Shown here in pieces: positions 1 to 7,623 of a stretch of DNA of 54,460 bases. Location of the stretch: the NCBI GenBank assembly GCA_963552605.1, contig CAUVKI010000011.1:1-54460 (forward strand), written 5' to 3'. Below the pieces are notes generated by a model that worked only from the letters and a program-made list of their open reading frames with translations, did not search any database and was not told where the DNA came from. A program made the translations under genes and the position numbers. Source of the DNA: CAUVKI01 sp963552605. Lineage in GTDB: Bacteria; Bacillota; Clostridia; Tissierellales; Peptoniphilaceae. How positions within the stretch are numbered: the stretch's first letter is position 1; each line of letters opens with the position of its first letter.

Positions 1-76
1 CGGTTTGTGCTCCGCAGTGGTAGAAAAATAGATTTTCTATTGAAGAATAGTATTACTGCCAATTCAGGGCAAACTA

Positions 77-116
77 AAAAAGCGACCGAGATTTTTACTC
101 TTGATCGCTTTTTTTT
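77..116. terminator. Bidirectional rho-independent terminator
   Basis: An A-run, a stem of the type AGCGA...TCGCT with an inner GAG/CTC pair, and a T-run of eight. It can serve a plus-strand gene ending left of the window and the minus-strand surface-protein gene that ends at 248. No protein in the first 247 bases looks real. Confidence 0.7.
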
Positions 117-140
117 CACTATGGTATTTCAATCTTACAA

Positions 141-210
141 ATCGATTAGCTTAAGAAATAAAGTGAGGGAACTATGTGGAAGGCTGATTCGTAATTTTAA
201 GTTAATCGAT
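141..210. repeat. 14-bp imperfect inverted repeat with 42-nt spacer
   Basis: Arms at 141-154 and 197-210 are reverse complements with one mismatch (ATCGATTAGCTTAA against TTAAGTTAATCGAT). It lies between the terminator at 77-116 and the stop of the SLH gene. It could be a hairpin in the 3' untranslated RNA, a protein site or an element scar; the sequence does not decide which. Confidence 0.5.
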
Positions 211-247
211 TATAATCGGATTTTCGGTCAGGCGAATAAATCTATCT

Positions 248-3223
248 TTATAAAAAAGAAAGTTTATGCAGGAATGCCGCAATTTGAGCACGGTTAGCTT
301 TCACACTGCCGACCAATATATCTCCGTCAACGCCTTTGAGCAGATCGTTGGACACTGCCCATTGTATTGAAGAAAGTGCATACGGGGAAACTCGGAATCT
401 CCCGCCATTTTCCATCCCATATCCACTCTCCGTATTCAATCCTTTCATTTTTGCATATCTGTGGATAATAGCGGTCATCTGCTCCATTGTTATATAATCG
501 TCGGAACCGAATTTCTTTTCATTATAGCCCTTGATTATTCCTTTCTCCACTGCCCACTTGATTGCAGTAATATAATATGAATTTTCAGAAACATCTTGGA
601 ATGCAACGGACTGAATGGAAGTCGGTTCTCCCTCCATTCTCCACAGAATTGTCACAATCATTGCACGAGTCGTGCTATCATAAGCACCGAATGTTGATGA
701 GGACAATCCGCTCATTATCCCTTTTTTCCACACATACTCCACACCGTCTTTGAACCAATCGCCATTTTTGACATCGGCAAAAGGAATGGAAGGAGCGATG
801 TATGTTATAGGTTCAACCGCAGGTCGGGTGACAGGTCGGGTCTCGGGCTGATCTATAGGATTCCACTTTGCATAAACGATTGTATTTTCTTCGAATGTGA
901 CGGAAGTGATTTTTGTTGTAAGATCGGCATTTGAATACCACCCGTCAAACACAAATCCTTGTTTCGTGGGAACATAACCGCTTAAGTCCAGCTTTTCCTG
1001 ATCTCTTCCCTTAGCTTTGTGAATGGAAGGCAGATATGTTCCTCCGTTGGTTTCAAAAGTCAAGGTGTGTTTTTCGGAATGCAGGTTGCTGGGAGAAAAA
1101 TCATAAAAATACGGATGATAAAAGTATTGCAGTCTTTCCTCTTCATAAGCGAGAGGTGTTTTGATTACCGCATTTGCACCCGCAACCCATTTTTGGTCAA
1201 TCACGCCGTCTCCATTCCGATCTTCAAATAAGACAAGATCCTGAAGTAAATCGGTGGAATCTGTATGAATTCTCGTTGTCCCCGTAATCGGAATGCCGAC
1301 AAAAGATCTGCTGTCGTCTCTTCCTCCCACTTTATAGGTGAGATTAAAATTCATCACTCCGTCTCCGGTGCCTTGAATGGATATGCGATAATCCGTAGCG
1401 TAATCCAAAGAGAAAAGATATTGATGCCCGTCTTTCGCTTTGGAGACATTTGCTCTTCCGAAACTTGATGTTAACAAATTTTTATCCAAAGTCTCTCCGT
1501 TTTTTGTGATCTGAACATCAACCGGGCAATGGATTTGAATAAGAATTCGATCTTTCTCACCAATCGAGTCTGCGATGTCCTCAAAGTCAAACACTATCTT
1601 CCCTACATTTTCATTAGTGATAGACCAAAAAGCACGCTTTCCGGAAAACACGGAGGCAATATATTTAATGAGACGATATGCGGAAGAATTCTCCGACAAG
1701 CCGAACCCCAACGAATAAATGTCATATCCTCTTTGGTTTTTGTATTCTTCCGCCAAGTGATAAATTGCGGTTTCGTATCCATTAAACGGGAAAGCACCGT
1801 CCTCCGTATTGATTGTTTCAGGGGTCTCGGTTTTTCCTTCATTTGCTTGTCCGTCCGTCATAATTACAACGGCTTTTTTATTTGCATTGCCTTTTGACAA
1901 GAGATCCCCTGCCGCTTCCAACCCTCCGTAAATATTAGTGCCGCCGCCGTCGGATAGGGAATTGATGGCGGATAACAATGCCTGTTTATCGTTTGTCAAT
2001 TCGGAAACCACTTGAACACTGTCATCATAGGTTACGATTCCGATTTTCATATTTGCAGATTTACTCAGCAGCATTTCTACAAATCTTGCGGCTGCCTTCT
2101 TTGTGTTTTCAATTTTGTCGCCGCTCATTGAACCGGAAACATCCAATGTCAATACGACATCTCTTATCTCGTCATTGGGATTGGGACTCGGGTTGGGGCT
2201 CGGGTTTGGGTTTGGAACGGAACCGAATGGCATCAACTTAAAATCCTGTGCAGGAGTGTAATTTCTTGAAAACTGTTGAATGTTATCTTTCCCATAAGAG
2301 ACATCCATCGCCATACCGGAGTGTTTGGCAATAAAATTATACCAGCCGGAATTTGATTTTAGGATATACCACTTTTGATTATCCAATCCTTCATAGTTCC
2401 AGACATGTATATTTGCATTATCTGATGTGAACCCGCCTTCAACATCCAAGACTTTTCCTGTAGATGCGGAAATGACTCGGAATGTTCCGTCACCATTCTT
2501 TTCCAATCTCCATTTTTGATGTTCTCCGCCATTAAATTCCATCCCCAATCGGACATTTGCACCGTTGTCGGAATTATTCGGGTCGACTTCTACAACTCCA
2601 TTTCCATAATTGGAGACAATTTGATACTCCCCCTCTTGAATATCAGGGTCGCTTTCTTTTGGTTGGAAATGATTTTCAGGGAAAACATAAATATATCCTT
2701 GAAAAACTAACTTCCCTCTGTTTCCAGTAGGCACTCTATTATACTCAAAATTCGGTAAATCCTTAGGCTCAGGATAATTTGATTCGGAAATTCCAATACT
2801 TCCATCTTCATAAATCTCTTCCACAACAGCAACATGCCCATATGTTCCACCAGACCAGCAAGCAATGGCTCCAAGACGAGGTTTTGCAGGATCAGTTCCC
2901 AATTCGTATGCACCTTTATGTTTGTTGTTTTCAAACCAATCTTTTGCATCTCCACGACGAGCAAGGTTGTTTTTCCAGCCATCTCCCAATAGTTCTGACA
3001 CTCTGCCGAATGCATACCAAGTGCAATTTCCTTGGGTAATTTCATGTGGCTTAAAAGGATTATTACTTTCTGCCTTGGGACCGTAATAAGGACCTATTAT
3101 ACCGGGATGAACTTTTCGAACATTAGGCAGTGATTTTACTACTGCCGCATAGGATGGCGCCAGTGGCAAAAACATAGCCATCAACATACTCACAATTAAC
3201 AACCACGCAATTTTCTTTTTCAT
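248..3223 (-). CDS. Secreted multidomain surface protein: CHAP amidase, ricin lectin, VWA, InlB-type repeat, SLH
   Basis: A 991-residue exported protein. Seen in order: a signal peptide (1-27, ending PSYA-A); a CHAP peptidoglycan hydrolase domain (about 45-185) with likely catalytic Cys67 in GNCTWYAFGR and His130 in GTYGHVAVV; a ricin-type beta-trefoil lectin (about 195-335); a Pro/Asn-rich linker; a von Willebrand A domain (about 355-560) with the metal-binding DVSGS motif; an InlB/Listeria-Bacteroides repeat (about 765-830, ending in an FDGWYS/YAKW pattern); and three S-layer homology repeats (about 865-991) that should bind secondary wall polymer. It probably acts on the cell surface as a wall hydrolase and adhesin. 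The start has a perfect AGGAGGAAG upstream. It is monocistronic with its own promoter and a leader of about 165 nt. The family assignments are firm; the biological target is unknown. Confidence 0.9.
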   Translation of the reverse strand: MKKKIAWLLIVSMLMAMFLPLAPSYAAVVKSLPNVRKVHPGIIGPYYGPKAESNNPFKPHEITQGNCTWYAFGRVSELLGDGWKNNLARRGDAKDWFENNKHKGAYELGTDPAKPRLGAIACWSGGTYGHVAVVEEIYEDGSIGISESNYPEPKDLPNFEYNRVPTGNRGKLVFQGYIYVFPENHFQPKESDPDIQEGEYQIVSNYGNGVVEVDPNNSDNGANVRLGMEFNGGEHQKWRLEKNGDGTFRVISASTGKVLDVEGGFTSDNANIHVWNYEGLDNQKWYILKSNSGWYNFIAKHSGMAMDVSYGKDNIQQFSRNYTPAQDFKLMPFGSVPNPNPSPNPSPNPNDEIRDVVLTLDVSGSMSGDKIENTKKAAARFVEMLLSKSANMKIGIVTYDDSVQVVSELTNDKQALLSAINSLSDGGGTNIYGGLEAAGDLLSKGNANKKAVVIMTDGQANEGKTETPETINTEDGAFPFNGYETAIYHLAEEYKNQRGYDIYSLGFGLSENSSAYRLIKYIASVFSGKRAFWSITNENVGKIVFDFEDIADSIGEKDRILIQIHCPVDVQITKNGETLDKNLLTSSFGRANVSKAKDGHQYLFSLDYATDYRISIQGTGDGVMNFNLTYKVGGRDDSRSFVGIPITGTTRIHTDSTDLLQDLVLFEDRNGDGVIDQKWVAGANAVIKTPLAYEEERLQYFYHPYFYDFSPSNLHSEKHTLTFETNGGTYLPSIHKAKGRDQEKLDLSGYVPTKQGFVFDGWYSNADLTTKITSVTFEENTIVYAKWNPIDQPETRPVTRPAVEPITYIAPSIPFADVKNGDWFKDGVEYVWKKGIMSGLSSSTFGAYDSTTRAMIVTILWRMEGEPTSIQSVAFQDVSENSYYITAIKWAVEKGIIKGYNEKKFGSDDYITMEQMTAIIHRYAKMKGLNTESGYGMENGGRFRVSPYALSSIQWAVSNDLLKGVDGDILVGSVKANRAQIAAFLHKLSFL

Positions 3224-3390
3224 TTTCTTCCTCCTGTTCCGTGTTCTTCAACACGATTAAATACTTTTTCACTGTTGCCTGATGCAGCGCTTAATTTCTT
3301 TCACATCGGTAAAAGAAAAACCGCCTGCGAATTTACCAGCCTTTTTTCATAAATATCACCCCTTTATTTTAGAGCCGCTTCCCCCACTCC
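3224..3390 (-). promoter_or_regulatory. Long, possibly structured 5' leader of the SLH gene
   Basis: About 165 nt lie between the predicted start point (near 3390) and the start codon. Read on the minus strand, the leader has a GGGGTGA box, an early ATG behind its own AAAGGGG site that would give only the peptide MKKGW then stop, a GGTAAA...TTTACC stem, and GC-rich patches. It partly recalls the c-di-AMP (ydaO-type) riboswitch found ahead of wall hydrolases, but I cannot align the conserved core, so it stays an unassigned leader. Confidence 0.35.
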
Positions 3391-3396
3391 GTTAAA

Positions 3397-3424
3397 ATTA
3401 TATTATAAATTGAGATTGAGTCAA
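3397..3424 (-). promoter_or_regulatory. Sigma-A-type promoter of the SLH gene
   Basis: On the minus strand: TTGACT (3424-3419), a 16-bp spacer and TATAAT (3402-3397). Transcription would start near 3390. Confidence 0.6.
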
Positions 3425-3470
3425 GCGAAAAACAAAAAAAAAAAAAACGAACTTATTTATCGCAACAAAA

Positions 3471-3501
3471 AACATCTCCTTAAAAAATAGGAGATGTTTT
3501 T
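3471..3501. terminator. Strong bidirectional hairpin terminator
   Basis: AACATCTCCT and AGGAGATGTT form a 10-bp stem flanked by A and T runs. Read on the minus strand it ends the unexplained transcript 3' of guaB. Confidence 0.75.
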
Positions 3502-3504
3502 TGC

Positions 3505-3660
3505 CCAGTCCTGCTTTATTTTATTTCCTATGGCGGTTGTGCGTAAAAACCTATCCGAGCGATTGGTGATAAAAGTGTTCTCACAAGCTACATACTCGGA
3601 GGCTTTCCCTCTCAAATTCCCCCGTGCGGTTCACCTCTGCCAAGTTATGATTCGGGGTTT
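3505..3660 (-). ncRNA. Possible structured RNA of unknown family, 3' of guaB
   Basis: This 150-nt stretch lies between the guaB terminator (3662-3686) and the hairpin at 3471-3501 and carries no convincing protein. It is GC-richer than the intergenic DNA and has self-complementary blocks, such as CCGAG/CTCGG, GGGG/CCCC and GTGCG/CGCAC pairs. It fits neither SRP, 6S, tmRNA nor RNase P signatures that I can recall. An element end (group II intron or TnpB guide-RNA type) is another possibility. Strand is inferred from the terminators. Confidence 0.3.
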
Positions 3661-3661
3661 G

Positions 3662-3686
3662 AAAAAAGAGAGGGTTAATCCCTCTC
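3662..3686 (-). terminator. guaB terminator
   Basis: On the minus strand: GAGAGGG, loop ATTAA, CCCTCTC, then six T. It starts directly after the guaB stop codon. Confidence 0.8.
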
Positions 3687-3687
3687 C

Positions 3688-5148
3688 TTATTTTAGAAAG
3701 TTACGGCTGTAATTGGGAGACTCTTTGGTGATTTGTATGTCGTGGGGGTGGTTTTCAATTAAAGATGCGGAGGTGATTTGGACAAACTTGCTCACTTCCT
3801 GAAGCATCGGAATATCTTTCGCTCCCACATAGCCCATTCCCGATTTCAATCCGCCAATCAACTGATATATCACTTCTCCCACAGGGCCTACATAATGTAT
3901 TCTCCCCTCAACTCCCTCGGGTACGAATTTTTTTGCGTCCTCTTGGAAATACCTGTCTTTGCTTCCCGATTCCATTGCCGCAAGAGAACCCATTCCCCGA
4001 TATTCTTTGTATCGTCTTCCTTCGTATATCACTTCTTCGCCGGGACTTTCTTCCGTGCCTGCGAAAAGAGAGCCTGCCATTACGACGGAAGCTCCCGCCG
4101 CAAGGGCTTTAGTGATATCTCCGGAATATTTTATCCCTCCGTCCGCAATTATGGGCACGCCGAATTCTTTTGCCGCCTTTGCACAGTTTATTATTGCGGT
4201 AATCTGAGGCACTCCCACTCCCGTAACAACTCTGGTGGTGCAGATTGACCCCGGACCTATTCCGACCTTTACCGCGTCCGCTCCCGCCTTTATCAAATCC
4301 GCCGTGCCTTCCGCTGTTGCCACGTTTCCCGCTATGATTTGGAGCGAGGGAAATTCATTTTTGAAAAGCTTCACCGCTTCCAAAACGCCTGCCGAATGTC
4401 CGTGCGCCGTATCCACCACTATTACATCGACTTTGGCTTTATAGAGGGCTTGTATTCTTTCAAGTGCGTCTTTTGTTATTCCCACCGCCGCCGCCGCAAG
4501 CAGTCTTTTGGAAGAATCCTTTGCACTGTTAGGGTATTTTTTGCTCTTTTCAATGTCTTTAATCGTAATAAGCCCCATCAAAACAAAATTGTCGTCAACC
4601 AAGGGGAGTTTTTCTATTTTGTACTTTCGCATTTCCGAGAGAGCATCTTCCATAGAAATTCCGATTTTTCCCGTGACCAATTTATCCTTGGTCATCACTT
4701 CGGAGATAAATCGTTCGGGATTTTCTTCAAATCTGATATCTCGGTTGGTGATAATCCCTACCAATTTTTTTTTCTCGTCAACAATCGGCACTCCGCTTAT
4801 TCTGTAACGCTCCATAATTGCCAAGGCATCATTTACCTTTGCATCGGGCGAAAGGTAAAAGGGATCCGTTATGACACCGTGCTCCGATCTTTTGACCCTG
4901 TCCACCTCAAGAGCTTGCTTGTCAATCGGCATATTTTTATGTATCACTCCTATGCCTCCTTCTCTTGCCATTGCCACCGCCATTCTCGACTCGGTTACGG
5001 TATCCATTCCCGCACTCATAATCGGAGCGTTAAGACGGATATTTTTTGTAAGGTGAGTGCCGACATTCACATCTTTGGGCAATACATTCGACTTTCCGGG
5101 AAGAAGCAAAACATCGTCAAATGTAAATGCGTTACCTACAAATTCCAT
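3688..5148 (-). CDS. guaB: Inosine-5'-monophosphate dehydrogenase
   Basis: 486 residues, the normal length. It oxidises IMP to XMP with NAD+, the committed step of GMP synthesis, in the cytoplasm. Visible signatures: the N-terminal FTFDDVLLLPG block, a pair of CBS domains (about 95-205) inserted in the TIM barrel, the catalytic loop GIGPGSICTTRVVTGVG with the active-site Cys near residue 300, the phosphate-binding DGGI, and the flap motif with YRGMGS. The start ATG has AAAGGGGAG upstream. It is a single-gene unit with its own consensus promoter and terminator. No purine riboswitch core is seen ahead of it. Confidence 0.97.
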   Translation of the reverse strand: MEFVGNAFTFDDVLLLPGKSNVLPKDVNVGTHLTKNIRLNAPIMSAGMDTVTESRMAVAMAREGGIGVIHKNMPIDKQALEVDRVKRSEHGVITDPFYLSPDAKVNDALAIMERYRISGVPIVDEKKKLVGIITNRDIRFEENPERFISEVMTKDKLVTGKIGISMEDALSEMRKYKIEKLPLVDDNFVLMGLITIKDIEKSKKYPNSAKDSSKRLLAAAAVGITKDALERIQALYKAKVDVIVVDTAHGHSAGVLEAVKLFKNEFPSLQIIAGNVATAEGTADLIKAGADAVKVGIGPGSICTTRVVTGVGVPQITAIINCAKAAKEFGVPIIADGGIKYSGDITKALAAGASVVMAGSLFAGTEESPGEEVIYEGRRYKEYRGMGSLAAMESGSKDRYFQEDAKKFVPEGVEGRIHYVGPVGEVIYQLIGGLKSGMGYVGAKDIPMLQEVSKFVQITSASLIENHPHDIQITKESPNYSRNFLK

Positions 5149-5178
5149 ACAATCTCCCCTTTCGTAAAATTTCCAGAT

Positions 5179-5207
5179 ATTATATACACCTTAAAAACAA
5201 GTGTCAA
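5179..5207 (-). promoter_or_regulatory. guaB promoter
   Basis: On the minus strand: TTGACA (5207-5202), a 17-bp spacer and TATAAT (5184-5179), a perfect consensus match. The leader is only about 20-25 nt, leaving no room for a riboswitch. Confidence 0.85.
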
Positions 5208-5280
5208 GTAATTTTTTAAGAAGTTGAGGGAGGCATACGGCTTAATTTTTGAAGGTTCAAATATTTTTATTTGCCGCAAT

Positions 5281-5322
5281 AAAAAAACTGCTGCTTCATT
5301 TTTGAAACAACAGTTTTTTTTC
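5281..5322 (-). terminator. Terminator at the end of the pil gene train
   Basis: An interrupted stem of the type AAAACTG.TG.TTC...GAA.CA.CAGTTTT with A and T runs, immediately after the pilC stop codon. It can work on both strands. Confidence 0.6.
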
Positions 5323-6522
5323 TTAGAATGTGTCGTACATCGAGTACATCGAACCCATAATGGCTATTACTACAAATGAAACGCAAACACCCATAATTAC
5401 TATCATTGCCGGTTCCAAAATTCCCACCAGTCTTTGGAGTGCTGCATCTAATTCTTCATCATAAAAATCTGCGGTCTTGTTCAAGACGGTATCAATACTT
5501 CCCGACTCCTCTCCAATCTTTACCATTGAAATCATCATAGGAGGAAAGATATCCATATCGAGCAGGGATCTTGAAAGAGTCATTCCTTTCTTAACCTCTT
5601 CCGAAGCTTCCCCCAACCTACCTTCCACAACAACGTTACCCGAAACCTTGCTTACAATTTTTAAGGCTTCCAAAAGCTGTATTCCCGATCCCAAAAGGGT
5701 AGCGAGAGTTCGGGTGAAGCGAGCGGTGATAATCATCTTAATTTGAGTCTTTATAAAGGGGATTTTAAGCTTAAAGCCGTCAAAAATATATCTTCCCTTC
5801 GGAGTTGCAATAAATGACTTAAGCCCCGCAATAAACAATAAAAATCCTAAAATTATAAAATACCAGTTTTTTACCATAAAGTCACTCAACCCGATAAGCA
5901 GCTTAGTGGTTAAAGGTAATTCTCCTCCGCCGCTGGTGAGCAGTTCGGTAAATTTCGGCAGTACAAAGGTCATTATTACAAACATAACCACAACCAGCAC
6001 TACCCCAAGCACGATAGGATACATCATTGCGTTTTTGATTTTATTCTCGGTCTTTGAGTCCTTCTCATAGTTCGTAGCTATACGCCCCATAACAACATCT
6101 AAATTACCTGAGGACTCACCCGAAACGATAAGCTGCACCATAAGAGGCGGGAATATTTTAGGATAAGCCTCCATTGATTTGGAGAGAAGATTTCCCTTCT
6201 GAACCGATTGTGACATATCCCCGCAAGCTTCGGAGAGAGTACGGTTTATAGTTTGTTTCTCCAAAATGTCCAAACATTTTACTATTCCTATTCCGGCTTG
6301 AAGCATTATTGCAAACTGTCTTGAAAAGATGGCAAGTTCCTTAATCTTTACCTTTTTTTTAATTCCGCCTATCGCTCTTGCCTGAACAGAATCCTCTTCA
6401 ATTTTTATGGGGATGAGACGGTTTTGGCGGAGCATAGTAATAACTGCGCCCTGATTGTCGGCTTCTATATCGGCTTCAACGCGAGCACCTTTAGCGTCAA
6501 TAGCCGTATACTTGTATATCAT
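5323..6522 (-). CDS. pilC: Type IV pilus inner-membrane platform protein PilC
   Basis: 399 residues, family-typical. It has two tandem T2SSF/GspF domains (about 65-190 and 270-390), each with the paired hydrophobic segments of this family (near 165-190, 220-240 and 375-395). PilC anchors the assembly ATPase PilB and the retraction ATPase PilT at the cytoplasmic membrane and couples them to pilin polymerisation. It is last in the train, 9 nt after pilT. No pilin, PilM/N/O or prepilin peptidase gene lies in the window, so the rest of the machine must be elsewhere. Confidence 0.93.
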   Translation of the reverse strand: MIYKYTAIDAKGARVEADIEADNQGAVITMLRQNRLIPIKIEEDSVQARAIGGIKKKVKIKELAIFSRQFAIMLQAGIGIVKCLDILEKQTINRTLSEACGDMSQSVQKGNLLSKSMEAYPKIFPPLMVQLIVSGESSGNLDVVMGRIATNYEKDSKTENKIKNAMMYPIVLGVVLVVVMFVIMTFVLPKFTELLTSGGGELPLTTKLLIGLSDFMVKNWYFIILGFLLFIAGLKSFIATPKGRYIFDGFKLKIPFIKTQIKMIITARFTRTLATLLGSGIQLLEALKIVSKVSGNVVVEGRLGEASEEVKKGMTLSRSLLDMDIFPPMMISMVKIGEESGSIDTVLNKTADFYDEELDAALQRLVGILEPAMIVIMGVCVSFVVIAIMGSMYSMYDTF

Positions 6523-6531
6523 AAAACCCTC

Positions 6532-7605
6532 CTAAAAAAATTTCATATCTCCACCCACTTGAGCAATAACGGAGTCTTTATTCACAGCTTGTCCGAGCAG
6601 TGAGTTGCGGGAGATTTTTCCTTCGTGATATAGTTTTAAAAGAGAAGTATCCATGGTGACCATCTTAAATTTTCCTCCGGTTTGAATTGCGGAGTCAATC
6701 TGAGGAGTCTTTCCCTCTCTTATCATATTTCTTATAGCACCCGTAGCCACCATAATTTCAAATGCAGGCACTCTTGCCTTTCCATCTCTGGTTGGAATGA
6801 GCTGCTGAGAAATAATTGCCTGCACCACTGAGGCAAATTGTATGCGGATTTGCTGTTGTTGGTGCGGGGGAAAAATATCTATAACCCGGTCAACCGTCTT
6901 TGCCGCTCCCAAGGTGTGAAGCGTACTCATCACCAAGTGCCCCGTCTCCGCAGCGGTCAAAGCCGTGCTTATCGTCTCAAGATCTCTCATCTCTCCCACC
7001 AATATAACATCCGGATCTTCACGAAGCGCCGCTCTCAATCCGTTTGAAAATGAATCCGAATCCGATCCCACTTCCCTTTGATTGACCATACTTTTTTTAT
7101 GATTATGGATATACTCAATAGGATCTTCCAAAGTGAGAACATGCTTTGACATAGTCACATTTATATGGTTCACCATTGAGGCGAGTGTTGTGGACTTTCC
7201 CGAACCCGTAGGACCGGTCACCAAAATAATCCCTCTCGGAAGCTCTGCCAATTCTTTGAATATCAAAGGATTTCCAAGCTCCTCAACGGTGGGAACCTTA
7301 ATGGGGATAGTACGAAGTGCCATTCCTATGGAACCCCTTTGCTTGTAAGCATTGACACGATATCTTCCTATGGAAGGCTGTGAATACGAGCAGTCAACCT
7401 CCCCGATTTCCTCCAAAGTTTCCCGATGCTTTGGGGGCAATATTGAATACACAAGCTCCTTTGTATCATTAGGAAGCAATTTATCCTCTCTAAGCTGTAT
7501 AAGCTGTCCGTTTATGCGAAAAACCGGAGGAAGTCCGACAGAAATGTGTATGTCGGAGGCCTTTTGATTTTGAGCTAATACAAGCAGTTCCGTTACAGTT
7601 TTCAT
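6532..7605 (-). CDS. pilT: Pilus retraction ATPase PilT
   Basis: 357 residues. A hexameric cytoplasmic ATPase that depolymerises pili for twitching or DNA uptake. Seen: an N-terminal PAS-like region beginning with the KASDIHISVG motif, Walker A GPTGSGKSTT, the Asp-box region, Walker B ending DPDVILVGEMRD, the His box STLHT, and the AIRNMIREGK motif that separates PilT from the extension ATPases. It sits between pilB and pilC with short gaps. Confidence 0.95.
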   Translation of the reverse strand: MKTVTELLVLAQNQKASDIHISVGLPPVFRINGQLIQLREDKLLPNDTKELVYSILPPKHRETLEEIGEVDCSYSQPSIGRYRVNAYKQRGSIGMALRTIPIKVPTVEELGNPLIFKELAELPRGIILVTGPTGSGKSTTLASMVNHINVTMSKHVLTLEDPIEYIHNHKKSMVNQREVGSDSDSFSNGLRAALREDPDVILVGEMRDLETISTALTAAETGHLVMSTLHTLGAAKTVDRVIDIFPPHQQQQIRIQFASVVQAIISQQLIPTRDGKARVPAFEIMVATGAIRNMIREGKTPQIDSAIQTGGKFKMVTMDTSLLKLYHEGKISRNSLLGQAVNKDSVIAQVGGDMKFF

Positions 7606-7623
7606 AAATCACCTCTTTTAATT

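Noticed and set aside
7..297. Plus-strand open frame of 96 codons at the left edge
   Set aside because: It runs through a terminator hairpin and into the antisense of the SLH gene, has no ribosome binding site and no family resemblance.
3494..3712. Plus-strand 72-codon frame 3' of guaB
   Set aside because: It lies across a terminator and antisense to guaB; the DNA looks like structured RNA rather than coding sequence.
5149..5180. Purine riboswitch ahead of guaB
   Set aside because: The leader is only about 20-25 nt, too short for an aptamer.
4339..5211. Plus-strand frame of 290 codons antisense to guaB
   Set aside because: guaB on the other strand is unmistakable; the antisense frame is rich in His, Phe and Cys and has no SD.
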